From Kitasatospora xanthocidica (GTDB lineage: Bacteria > Actinomycetota > Actinomycetes > Streptomycetales > Streptomycetaceae), in contig NZ_BNBY01000033.1 of assembly GCF_014656195.1 (NCBI RefSeq), forward strand, positions 1-64,000: a stretch of 64,000 nucleotides of DNA, read 5' to 3'. Of the stretch, positions 33,119 to 40,671 are shown piece by piece (position 1 is the stretch's first letter; every line of letters starts with the position of its first letter). Below the pieces are notes generated by a model. It was not told the origin of the DNA. It saw only the letters and a list, made by a program, of their open reading frames with translations, and searched no databases. The position numbers and the translations under genes were made by a program.

Positions 33119-33685
33119 TCAGGAGGCCTTCAGCTCCTTGACCAGGTGCTCGAAGCGGAGGTCGGGCCGCAGCGGGACGCCGAAGCGCTCGTCGCCGTAC
33201 GGGAACGGGCTGAACTCGCCGGTGCGGCGGAAACCCCGCCGCTCGTACCAGGCGATCAGCTCGGCGCGCTGCTCGATCACCGTCATCTCCATCGCACCGA
33301 CGCCCCACTCCTCCCCGGCCAGCCGCTCGGCCTCGGCCAGCACCGCCCGGCCGACCCCGCCGCCCTGCAGGCCCGGGCGCACCGAGAACATGCCGAAGTA
33401 GGCGCGCTCGCCACGCCGCTCCAGCTGGCAGCAGGCGACCAGCTCGCCGCCGCGCTCGGCCAGCAGCACCAGCCCCTCGGCGTGGCCGACGGCCTCCGCG
33501 ACGGCCTCGGGGTTGGTCCGCCGCCCGGCCAGCAGGTCGGCCTCGGTGGTCCAGCCGGCCCGGCTGGCGTCGCCCCGGTAGGCGGACTCGACCAGCTCGA
33601 CCAGGGCCGGGACGTCGGCGGGCGTGGCCGGCCGGAAGACGGGCTCCCCCACGGGTCGGGCGTCGTCGGTGGTGGTGTCGGTCAT
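33119..33685 (-). CDS. GNAT-family N-acetyltransferase (188 aa)
   Basis: GNAT fold with RPATPADVPALVELVESAYRG start and the acetyl-CoA loop VRPGLQGGGVGRAVLAEAE (motif A). ATG 33685 follows an AGAGGA site; an upstream in-frame start is unlikely. Soluble and monocistronic. The acceptor substrate is unknown. Confidence 0.88.
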   Translation of the reverse strand: MTDTTTDDARPVGEPVFRPATPADVPALVELVESAYRGDASRAGWTTEADLLAGRRTNPEAVAEAVGHAEGLVLLAERGGELVACCQLERRGERAYFGMFSVRPGLQGGGVGRAVLAEAERLAGEEWGVGAMEMTVIEQRAELIAWYERRGFRRTGEFSPFPYGDERFGVPLRPDLRFEHLVKELKAS

Positions 33686-33964
33686 GGCTGGTCCTCTCCT
33701 CCGTGCTGCGGCGCGGCCCCGTTCCGGCCGGCCCGCGGGCATCGTGTCACAGCGCCCGGGCCGCCCTCGGGGCCGGGGACCGGCAAGACCGGCAACGGGT
33801 GTTGCCGCTGGGGCCGATCCGGCACCTGTGGCGGCGGTTCACGATGTGTCCCGAGATGCCTGGCGGTACGGCCGGGGGCCTGGCTACTGTTCGGTACGGC
33901 CGCGCCAACCCCCGGCCTCACCGGGCCACTTGGGCCCTTCCCGCACCGGACCAGAGGAGTGCTC

Positions 33965-34945
33965 ATGCCCCGCTCTTCCCGCTCCGCCCGCACCACCCCC
34001 GGCACCGCCACCCCCGGCACCGCCCCCGGCACCGCCACCGCCCCCGGCACCGCCACCGCCCGCACCGCCACCGCCCGCACCGCCCGTCGGCTGCCCGCCG
34101 CGGCCGCGCTCGCCGCCGCGACCGCCCTGGCCGCCGGCCTCGCCGCCCCGGCCGCACCCGCGTTCGCCGACCAGGACACCAGCGTCGCCGCGGCCGCCGC
34201 CGTCGCCCCCGTCGCCGAGGGCACCGCCGCCTTCCACCCGGACCGCGACTTCGCCGGCTCCACCGTCGCCGCCCACGAGGGCCGCACCGCCGCCGCGCCC
34301 TTCGCCTCCCTCGCCGCCACCCAGACCCCCGGGCTGGACGTCGCCAGCTACCAGGGCAACGTCGCCTGGTCCTCGGTCGCGGCCAACGGCGCCAAGTTCG
34401 CCTACGTGAAGGCCACCGAGGGCACCGGGTACACCAACCCGTACTTCGCCCAGCAGTACAACGGCTCCTACAACGCCGGCCTGATCCGCGGCGCCTACCA
34501 CTTCGCGCTGCCGAACGCCTCCTCCGGCGCCACCCAGGCCAACTGGTTCGTGAACCACGGCGGCGGCTGGTCCGCCGACGGCAAGACCCTGCCGCCCGCA
34601 CTGGACATCGAGTACAACCCCTACGGCGCCACCTGCTACGGCCTCAGCCAGAGCGCCATGGTCAGCTGGATCCGCGACTTCAGCAACACCGTGCACTCCC
34701 GCACCGGCCGCTACCCCACGATCTACACCACCACCAACTGGTGGACCCAGTGCACCGGCAACAACGGCGGCTTCGGCACCACCAACCCGCTCTGGGTCGC
34801 CCGCTACGCCTCCACCGTCGGCACCCTGCCGAACGGCTGGGGCTACCAGACCTTCTGGCAGTTCGCGGACTCCGGCACCTTCCCGGGCGACCAGAACTAC
34901 TTCAACGGCGCCGCCGACCGCCTGCGCGCCCTCGCCCTCGGCTGA
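33965..34945 (+). CDS. secreted GH25 lysozyme/muramidase (326 aa)
   Basis: Glycoside hydrolase family 25: GLDVASYQG holds catalytic-region Asp125, and LDIEYNPYG holds the DxE pair Asp214/Glu216. The end GYQTFWQFADSG is typical. The N-terminus is odd: a PGTATPGTAPGTAT-like repeat of about 30 residues precedes the hydrophobic signal core (about 45-68). ATG 33965 has GAGGAG about 8 bases upstream. It should cleave peptidoglycan outside the cell. A short part of its 3' end plus terminator recurs at 38586-38703. Confidence 0.92.
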   Translation: MPRSSRSARTTPGTATPGTAPGTATAPGTATARTATARTARRLPAAAALAAATALAAGLAAPAAPAFADQDTSVAAAAAVAPVAEGTAAFHPDRDFAGSTVAAHEGRTAAAPFASLAATQTPGLDVASYQGNVAWSSVAANGAKFAYVKATEGTGYTNPYFAQQYNGSYNAGLIRGAYHFALPNASSGATQANWFVNHGGGWSADGKTLPPALDIEYNPYGATCYGLSQSAMVSWIRDFSNTVHSRTGRYPTIYTTTNWWTQCTGNNGGFGTTNPLWVARYASTVGTLPNGWGYQTFWQFADSGTFPGDQNYFNGAADRLRALALG

Positions 34946-34965
34946 CACCCCCGCGGACGGACGCA

Positions 34966-35002
34966 CCGGTGCGGGGCGGCGCCGCAGCGCGCCCCGCACC
35001 GG
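34966..35002 (+). terminator. terminator of the lysozyme gene
   Basis: CCGGTGCGGGGCG and its complement form a 13-base stem around an 11-base loop, 20 bases past the stop. The same hairpin recurs at 38667-38700. Confidence 0.75.
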
Positions 35003-35182
35003 CTCGGCCTCCGAGCAACCCCCGCGCGTGCGGGGCCGACTCGTCCCGGTACGGGACGGGGGTTCGCGGGGCGTTCGGGTGCTTGATCGCCTGCCGGCCC
35101 TCGGGAACGGGATCGTGGATCGTGCAGGAGACCGTCGACACGCCCCGTTCGCCACCCGCGGGAAAGAATTTCCCGCCGACGT

Positions 35183-35208
35183 TGAACCGTTCCCCTTCGG
35201 GACTCGTG
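35183..35208 (+). promoter_or_regulatory. candidate ECF sigma promoter upstream of the secreted-repeat lipoprotein
   Basis: TGAACC at 35183-35188, 16 bases, then CGTG at 35205-35208, 65 bases before ATG 35273. The same TGAACC-N16-CGTG arrangement precedes the ECF sigma gene at 36988-37013. The rest of the 34946-35272 gap shows no convincing gene. Confidence 0.5.
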
Positions 35209-35272
35209 TGAAGGGTGCCCGGGCGGCCACCGCCCGGATCGTCAAACACCCACTCTCCAGGGGGAGTTCACC

Positions 35273-35908
35273 ATGCCGAAGTTCGCCACGCCCACGTTCG
35301 CCCGGCCCGGGTTCACCGCGCGCCGGATGCTCGCCGCCACCGGCGTCGCCGTGCTCGCTCTCGCGGCCGGCGCCTGCGGCCCGGACACGGCCGACGGGTC
35401 CGGCGGGAGCGCGGCCACGTCCGCCGCCGCCCCTCCGGCCGCGGCCGCCACGTCGTCAGCCCCGGCCACGGGCGGCACCGGCGGCACCGGCGGGGTCCGG
35501 CTCGTGGCCGTGAAGTCGGCCACGCTCGGGCCGGTCGTCACCGACTCCGCCGGCCGGACCCTGTACCGCTTCGACAAGGACACCGCCAAGCCGTCCGCGA
35601 GCACCTGCGTCGACGCCTGCGCCGCGAAGTGGCCGCCGCTCACCGCCCAGGACGCGGTCCAGGTCACCGGCGTGGACTCCGCCCTGGTCGGCAGTGTGGC
35701 CCGGCCGGACGGGACGAAGCAGGTGACCCTCAACGGCTGGCCGCTCTACCGCTTCGCCGGGGACACCGCGGCGGGGCAGACCAACGGGCAGGGCGTCGGG
35801 GGCACGTGGTTCGCGAGCACGCCCGAGGGGAAGAAGGCGCCGGGCACGACCGGGCAGGCCGCGTCGCCGACCGCCGCGCAGAGCGGCGGCTACTCCGGAG
35901 GCTACTGA
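35273..35908 (+). CDS. lipoprotein with secreted Yx(F/W)xxD repeats, COG4315-like (211 aa)
   Basis: Signal peptide with lipobox AGAC (Cys35) and an Ala/Thr/Gly-rich linker to about residue 75. Two copies of the secreted repeat follow: TLYRFDKDTAKPSASTC and PLYRFAGDTAAG, the Yx(F/W)xxD pattern of PF03640-type proteins. The first repeat has paired cysteines (CVDACAAKWPP). Function of the family is unknown; it is often next to ECF sigma systems in actinomycetes. GGGGAG precedes ATG 35273. It is the first gene of a four-gene run that ends with the anti-sigma gene. Confidence 0.88.
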   Translation: MPKFATPTFARPGFTARRMLAATGVAVLALAAGACGPDTADGSGGSAATSAAAPPAAAATSSAPATGGTGGTGGVRLVAVKSATLGPVVTDSAGRTLYRFDKDTAKPSASTCVDACAAKWPPLTAQDAVQVTGVDSALVGSVARPDGTKQVTLNGWPLYRFAGDTAAGQTNGQGVGGTWFASTPEGKKAPGTTGQAASPTAAQSGGYSGGY

Positions 35909-35979
35909 CCCCCGTTCACGGCGGCGAGGCGGCCGGCGCCGCCTTGCCCGTGCGGGGACCCGTCGCCCAGACTGTCGCG

Positions 35980-36990
35980 GTGCACCGGAACCGCAGTCAC
36001 CACTGGTCGGGGGGTGTCGCCCTCCCGGTCGGCGTCCTGCTCTGCCTCGTCCTGGGGCTGTCGCTGTTGGCGGTCCGGTTCCGGCCCGGCGGGCCGGAAC
36101 CGGCGTCCGAGTTCGTCGACATCACCGCGGTGGCGGCCACCGCGCCCGCGCCGTCGGCCGTCGGCCCGGACGCCTCCGGCGGCTCGTACGCCCAGGACTG
36201 CGGACGCAACCAGGAGGGCCACCGCAACGCCGACAACGTGGTGGTCTCCCCCGGGACGGCGGGCGGCGCCCACCACGTGCACGACTACGTCGGCAACCTC
36301 TCCACGGACGCGGACTCCACCGACGACAGCCTCTCCGCGGCTCCGACCACCTGCACCGACGGCGACCGCTCGACGTACTACTGGCCGGTGCTGCGCCGCA
36401 CCGACCGCGTCGCCCCGGCGCCGAGCACCGCCGTGGCGGCCTCCGACGACCCGCACGACGTCCCCGGCGAGATCCTCGCTCCCGAGCGGGTCTCCATCGA
36501 GTACCTCGGAAATCCGTGGTCGAAGGTCGTGCCGATGCCGCGCTTCCTCCGGCTCCTGGAGGGCGACCCGACCGCCGCCACCGACGGCGGAGCCGAGGCC
36601 GGCGCCCGCTGGGGCTGTGCGGGATTCACCGACCGCACGACCACCGACCGCTACCCGCTCTGCCCCGCCGGCAGCATGCTCACCCGCACCCTGGACTTCC
36701 CCAGCTGCTGGGACGGACGCGGCACCGACAGCCCGGGCCACCGCTCCCACGTGCGGTTCCCGTCCGCCGGCGGCCTCTGCCCGCACGGCACCTTCGCGAT
36801 CCCGCACCTGCGGGTGACCGTCGGCTACCTCCCGCCCCCACCCCGGGCCTTCGCCCTGGACGCCTTCCCCGAGCAGCGGCACAGCCCGCTCACCGACCAC
36901 GCCGTGTACATCGGCCTGATGACCGACCGGCAGATGGCCTCCGTGGTGGCCTGCCTGAACGAGAACCGCAACTGTCGGGAATCCGGTTGA
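35980..36990 (+). CDS. DUF1996 membrane-anchored extracellular protein (336 aa)
   Basis: One N-terminal helix (about residues 12-32) after a basic start, then the DUF1996 domain. Recognisable blocks are CGRNQEGHRNADNVVVSPG, HHVHDYVGN, TYYWPVLRR, CWDGRGTDSPGHRSHVRFP and CPHGTFAIPHLRV. These His, Asp and Cys positions are the conserved ones of this domain, found in fungi and actinomycetes with no proven activity. Start GTG 35980 is provisional, since the frame is open further upstream and no clear ribosome site is visible. Confidence 0.82.
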   Translation: MHRNRSHHWSGGVALPVGVLLCLVLGLSLLAVRFRPGGPEPASEFVDITAVAATAPAPSAVGPDASGGSYAQDCGRNQEGHRNADNVVVSPGTAGGAHHVHDYVGNLSTDADSTDDSLSAAPTTCTDGDRSTYYWPVLRRTDRVAPAPSTAVAASDDPHDVPGEILAPERVSIEYLGNPWSKVVPMPRFLRLLEGDPTAATDGGAEAGARWGCAGFTDRTTTDRYPLCPAGSMLTRTLDFPSCWDGRGTDSPGHRSHVRFPSAGGLCPHGTFAIPHLRVTVGYLPPPPRAFALDAFPEQRHSPLTDHAVYIGLMTDRQMASVVACLNENRNCRESG

Positions 36991-37013
36991 ACCGGACGGC
37001 CGCCGCGTACGTG
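36988..37013 (+). promoter_or_regulatory. candidate autoregulatory ECF promoter before the sigma gene
   Basis: TGAACC at 36988-36993, 16 bases, then CGTG at 37010-37013, 34 bases before ATG 37048. Spacing and core bases match the site at 35183-35208. Confidence 0.5.
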
Positions 37014-37047
37014 CTGGACGTGGCACCCGACGACGGAGGAATGGCGG

Positions 37048-37608
37048 ATGGCGAGGACACGACCGGGCGGGCGGCAGGACGCCGCCGACGAGGCACTGAT
37101 CCGAACGCTCTACGAGCAGCACGGCGGCGCACTGCTCGCCTACGCCGTCCGGCTCACCGGTGACCGCGCGGCGGCCGAGGACGCCGTGCAGGAGACGCTG
37201 ATCCGGGCCTGGCGCAACCCCGAGGCGCTGACCGAGGCCCGGGGGTCGGTGCGCGGCTGGCTGCTGACCGTTGAGCGCAACCTGATCACCGACCGGTTCC
37301 GGGCCCGGGCGGCACGGCCGGCCGAGGTGGCGGAGGTCTCCGAGGCGACGGCCACCGTGCCGGTCGAACGCGACCACGCCGAGGGCGTGGTGGAGACGCT
37401 GGTGATGTCGCAGGCGCTGGAACGCCTGTCGCCCGAACACCGCGACGTGCTGCGCTCGATCTACTTCCAGCGGCTGTCGGTCACCGAGGCCGCGGAGCAA
37501 CTGGGCATACCCGCCGGGACGGTCAAGTCCCGCGCGCACTACGCGCTCCGGGCGCTCCGGCGCTCGTACACCGACAGGACGGGGACGTGGCAGGAGGTGT
37601 CGGTGTGA
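37048..37608 (+). CDS. ECF RNA polymerase sigma factor (186 aa)
   Basis: Region 2 spans about residues 20-90 (YEQHGGALLAYAVRLTG, then DAVQETLIRAWRNPE), and region 4 about 118-175 (ALERLSPEHRDVLRSIYF and TEAAEQLGIPAGTVKSRAH). It resembles the SigL/SigK-like ECF group whose partners are zinc anti-sigma factors. GGAGGA lies about 13 bases upstream. The stop overlaps the anti-sigma start as GTGA, indicating coupled translation. Likely targets include its own promoter and that of the lipoprotein gene at 35273. Confidence 0.93.
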   Translation: MARTRPGGRQDAADEALIRTLYEQHGGALLAYAVRLTGDRAAAEDAVQETLIRAWRNPEALTEARGSVRGWLLTVERNLITDRFRARAARPAEVAEVSEATATVPVERDHAEGVVETLVMSQALERLSPEHRDVLRSIYFQRLSVTEAAEQLGIPAGTVKSRAHYALRALRRSYTDRTGTWQEVSV

Positions 37609-38426
37609 CCAGGGACGACGCGGGCATGGGCGGCATGGGCACGGAAGATGTGAACACGAACGGTGCGGGTGCGGACGGCATGGGCACGGAGGGTACGGGC
37701 CCGGTGTCGCACGAGCGGATCGCCGAGCTCGTCGGCGCCCACGTGCTGGGTGTGCTCGATCCGGACGAGTCGGCGGCGGTCGAACGACACCTGGCCGACT
37801 GCCCCGCTTGCCGACAGGAGGTGGCCGAGTTGCGGGAGTTGGAGACCGTCCTGGGCGAGGTACCGCCCGAGCTACTGGTGGACGGCCCGCCGGCGGGCGG
37901 TGACCTGCTGCTGCAGCGGACCCTGCGGCAGGCACGGGCGGAACGCGGCGCGTCGCTGGTCCGGCGCCGGACCCGGATCGGCGCGGTCGCGGCCGTCGCG
38001 GCGGTGGCGGCGCTGGTCCTCGGGATCGCCGTGGGCCGCGGCACGGTCACCGCACCGCCGGTGGCCGCCGGCCCGGCCCCGACCGCAGCGCCGACCGCGA
38101 CCGTCACCCCGCCGCCGGCCGGGACCAGGACCGGCTCCGTGACGGATCCGGCCACCGGTGCCCGAATGACACTGACGATGACCCCGGCGATGGGCTGGGT
38201 GCGGGTGAACGCGGCGGTCACCGGAATCCCGGCCGGCCAGCGCTGCCACCTGGTGGTCAACGCCAGGGGTGGGGCGACGTCGGACGCGGGCAGCTGGCTG
38301 GTCTCCACTGTCGGCGCCAAGTCCGGTACCACGTTGGACGGTTCGGCGATCGTCCCGCCGGATGACGTGGTCTCGGTGTCGGTCGTCAACGAGTCCGGGC
38401 AGACCTTCGTGACGGTCCCGGTGTAG
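37605..38426 (+). CDS. zinc-finger transmembrane anti-sigma factor (273 aa)
   Basis: GTG 37605 overlaps the sigma stop by 4 bases. A Gly/Met-rich lead is followed by the anti-sigma domain with the HX3CX2C zinc signature (His62, Cys66, Cys69 in RHLADCPACR). A membrane helix spans about 123-143 (IGAVAAVAAVAALVLGIAVG), and an extracellular RskA-like C-terminal domain senses the envelope. It should hold the sigma factor inactive at the membrane until regulated proteolysis or another signal releases it. Confidence 0.92.
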   Translation: MTRDDAGMGGMGTEDVNTNGAGADGMGTEGTGPVSHERIAELVGAHVLGVLDPDESAAVERHLADCPACRQEVAELRELETVLGEVPPELLVDGPPAGGDLLLQRTLRQARAERGASLVRRRTRIGAVAAVAAVAALVLGIAVGRGTVTAPPVAAGPAPTAAPTATVTPPPAGTRTGSVTDPATGARMTLTMTPAMGWVRVNAAVTGIPAGQRCHLVVNARGGATSDAGSWLVSTVGAKSGTTLDGSAIVPPDDVVSVSVVNESGQTFVTVPV

Positions 38427-38444
38427 GGCCCGCCCCGACGACGC

Positions 38445-38510
38445 CCCGGTGTCCCGGTCGACACCGGGAGGCCCGGCCGCGCCGGCTGCTCCGGGAGCAG
38501 TCCGGCGCGG
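38445..38510 (+). terminator. double-hairpin terminator after the anti-sigma gene
   Basis: First stem CCCGGTGTC/GACACCGGG (38445-38468, 6-base loop). Second, longer stem 38477-38510 with CCGCGCCGG and CTGCTCC arms and one bulged T. Confidence 0.75.
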
Positions 38511-38585
38511 CGGTCGGCGGCGGTCGGCGGCGATCGCCGCGTACTCGGGAGAACGTGAGGAGAACTCGTGTCACTGAGGCCGCAC

Positions 38586-38703
38586 TTCAACGGCGCCGCC
38601 GACCGCCCTCGCCCTCGGCTGACACGCCCGCGCCCGCGCCCGCAGACGCAAACGCAGACACACGCACCGGTGCGGGGCGCCGCAGCGCGCCCCGCACCGG
38701 CCT
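38586..38703 (+). pseudogene. remnant copy of the GH25 lysozyme 3' end and terminator
   Basis: TTCAACGGCGCCGCCGACCG at 38586 repeats 34901-34920, the codons for the last lysozyme residues. After an 8-base deletion, CTCGCCCTCGGCTGAC follows, as in the original around the stop codon. A diverged spacer precedes the same hairpin (38667-38700). No more of the lysozyme gene is present upstream, so this is a duplicated fragment or the leftover of a second gene. Confidence 0.8.
38667..38700. terminator. copied terminator hairpin, serving the S53 gene
   Basis: 13-base stem CCGGTGCGGGGCG/CGCCCCGCACCGG with an 8-base loop, 22 bases past the S53 stop on the minus strand. Confidence 0.65.
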
Positions 38704-38722
38704 GTCGGACCGAAGAGAAGGT

Positions 38723-40411
38723 TCACAGGGCCTTGAGGCCGTCCAGGAGCCGCTGGCCGTCGATGCTGCCGAGGCCGGTGCACGGGTCCCAGCCGGGCCC
38801 GGAGGCGTAGGCCCCGTTGCTGCCCTGGGTGACGTCCCGCAGCACGCCGGTCGCGAACTTGGCGTAGAGCAGCGGGTTGAGGAAGCCGACCTGGGCGGAG
38901 CCGGGCAGTCCCTGGTTGATCCGGGCGAGCAGGGCGGACCACATCGGGGCGGAGGCGCTGGTGCCGCCGATCTGGTTGAAGTGCACGCCGTCCACGCTCG
39001 GGATGACCACGCCGGTACGGGGGTCGGCCAGCCCGGACACGTCGGGCACGCCGCGCCCGTGGCCGTGCGGCGGGTTGACGGAGGGCGGCACGTGGACGGC
39101 GGCCTGGAAGGGCGGCACCGGGAAGACCTTGCTGATTCCGCCGCCGGTGCGGCTGCCGGGGCCGTCGTCCCAGCAGACCTCGCTGACGACCTTCCCGTGG
39201 TCGACCACCAGACTGGTGCCGCCGATGCCGAGCACGTGCGGGCTGGACGCCGGGAAGTCGGCGTGGGCGCGCTCGTCGTCGGCCTGGTCGCGGGAGCCGT
39301 CGTCGCCCGAGGCGCAGCAGATGCTGATGTTCTTCTCGGCCGCGTTGGCGAAGGCGGCGTCGACCCGCTTCATCGCCCCGGCCGTCCACCGACCGCCCGG
39401 GACGGCCTCCAGGTTGCCGTAGCTGGAGGAGATCACCGTGGGCCGGTTCTCGGTGTCGTTGACGATCCGGGTGATCACGTCCACCCAGCCCTGTTCGGTG
39501 AAGGCGCTGAAGTAGACGACGATCTTCGCCTTGGGTGCGAGGGCGCCGACGATCGCCAGGTCGAGCATGATCTCGCCGCTGGTGTCGGCCGTCTCGAAGT
39601 CGGCGTCCTGCCCCGGTTCGTTGCCGGGGGTGCCGACGCCCGGGATCACCACGTTGGTGATGTCCGGCATGTCCTGGTGCAGGACGTTGACGAAGTAGTT
39701 CCGCAGTGCCTTGAGCGAGTAGCCGCCGGACGGGATGCCGGGCGGCGTCTCGCCGTTGAAGGCGAGGACGGCGATGCACTGCCCGCTGCCGTCGGTGCCG
39801 GCCGGGTAGGCGTACGGCGCCTGCAGCTGCGGCGGGAGGAAGGCGCCCGGGCGGACGGTCGGGGCGGCGTGCGCCACCGGGACGGTGTCGGCGGCCCGGC
39901 GGATCAGCAGCCGTGCGCCGATCGGCCGGTCGTCCAGGCCGAAGACCCCGGTGACGATGCCGTCCAGCTCGGCGGGCAGGTAGATCTGGCCTTCCCGGCC
40001 GCGGTACGTCCGGGGGTTCCCGCCGGCGTCCTGGTAGCGGTAGCGGGCCAGGGTGACCCGGAAGGCGTCGGCGACGTCCTGGGTGGTGCCGGTGAGCTGG
40101 ATGCTGCGGGCCATCGGGTCGGGGTTGTCGACCTTGAGGTCGTGCAGGGCGGCGAAGTCCTCGACCGCCCTGAGGTCGGAGTCCAGCCACCGGTGGGCCG
40201 CGGCGTACTGGTCGTCGGTGGGCAGCGAGCGCCTGGTCGGCGCCTGGAGCGCCAGCTGGTAGACGTCCGGCCGGGCCGGCGCGTCGGGGGCGCGCCGCAG
40301 GTAGACGGTGACGGTCAGGGGGGTCTGGGAGTGGGCCGGTCCGATGACCCGCGCTCCGCCGAGCGGAACGCGGGAGCTGTCCGGCAGCGCCACGTAGTGG
40401 GTGCTCGACAT
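38723..40411 (-). CDS. S53 (sedolisin/kumamolisin) peptidase without a signal peptide (562 aa)
   Basis: Propeptide of the pro-kumamolisin type (about 20-170) followed by the subtilisin-like catalytic domain. Catalytic residues are visible: Glu280 and Asp284 in GEIMLDL (ExxxD), an oxyanion Asp in SGDDGS (about 370) and the nucleophile in GGTSASAP (Ser485). A calcium-site end GWDPCTGLG is present. The protein starts MSSTHYVALPDSSRVPL with no basic-hydrophobic signal, and no alternative upstream start adds one. It is either cytoplasmic or exported by another route. The promoter has a strong inverted repeat. Confidence 0.9.
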   Translation of the reverse strand: MSSTHYVALPDSSRVPLGGARVIGPAHSQTPLTVTVYLRRAPDAPARPDVYQLALQAPTRRSLPTDDQYAAAHRWLDSDLRAVEDFAALHDLKVDNPDPMARSIQLTGTTQDVADAFRVTLARYRYQDAGGNPRTYRGREGQIYLPAELDGIVTGVFGLDDRPIGARLLIRRAADTVPVAHAAPTVRPGAFLPPQLQAPYAYPAGTDGSGQCIAVLAFNGETPPGIPSGGYSLKALRNYFVNVLHQDMPDITNVVIPGVGTPGNEPGQDADFETADTSGEIMLDLAIVGALAPKAKIVVYFSAFTEQGWVDVITRIVNDTENRPTVISSSYGNLEAVPGGRWTAGAMKRVDAAFANAAEKNISICCASGDDGSRDQADDERAHADFPASSPHVLGIGGTSLVVDHGKVVSEVCWDDGPGSRTGGGISKVFPVPPFQAAVHVPPSVNPPHGHGRGVPDVSGLADPRTGVVIPSVDGVHFNQIGGTSASAPMWSALLARINQGLPGSAQVGFLNPLLYAKFATGVLRDVTQGSNGAYASGPGWDPCTGLGSIDGQRLLDGLKAL

Positions 40412-40471
40412 GATCGCTCCAGCGGTCGGGGCTGCGCCGGGAGCTCGCGACGGTGGGTCGTGCGCTTTCGA

Positions 40472-40511
40472 CTGTCCGTATACGGCACACGCTTATGTCG
40501 TATACGGACAG
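40472..40511. promoter_or_regulatory. 13-bp inverted repeat in the S53 promoter
   Basis: CTGTCCGTATACG (40472-40484) and CGTATACGGACAG (40499-40511) are perfect complements with a 14-base spacer, and each arm includes the palindrome CGTATACG. A related sequence lies at 49986-50006. It is 61 bases before the S53 start, an operator-like position. The rest of the gap up to 40671 shows nothing else clear. Confidence 0.65.
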
Positions 40512-40671
40512 CGTCTCTCCGGTCCCGCGCGACGTCAAGCGGTGCCGCCCCCGGCCGGAACCGGGGGCGACACCTCGCTTCTACCTTTCGGCACCGGGTC
40601 AGAGCGCCCCGGAGGCGAGCGGGCGAGTCACCCGCCCCGAGCCGCGTCATGGGCGAGCGGGCGAGTCACAG

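Noticed and set aside
33965..34060. PGTAT-like repeats at the lysozyme N-terminus as a separate gene or frameshift
   Set aside because: They continue in frame from a well-placed ATG with a good ribosome site into the signal peptide, so they are an odd extension and not an error that can be shown.
35028..35272. Small gene in the gap before the secreted-repeat lipoprotein
   Set aside because: The open frame has no ribosome site or recognisable domain and overlaps the candidate ECF promoter.
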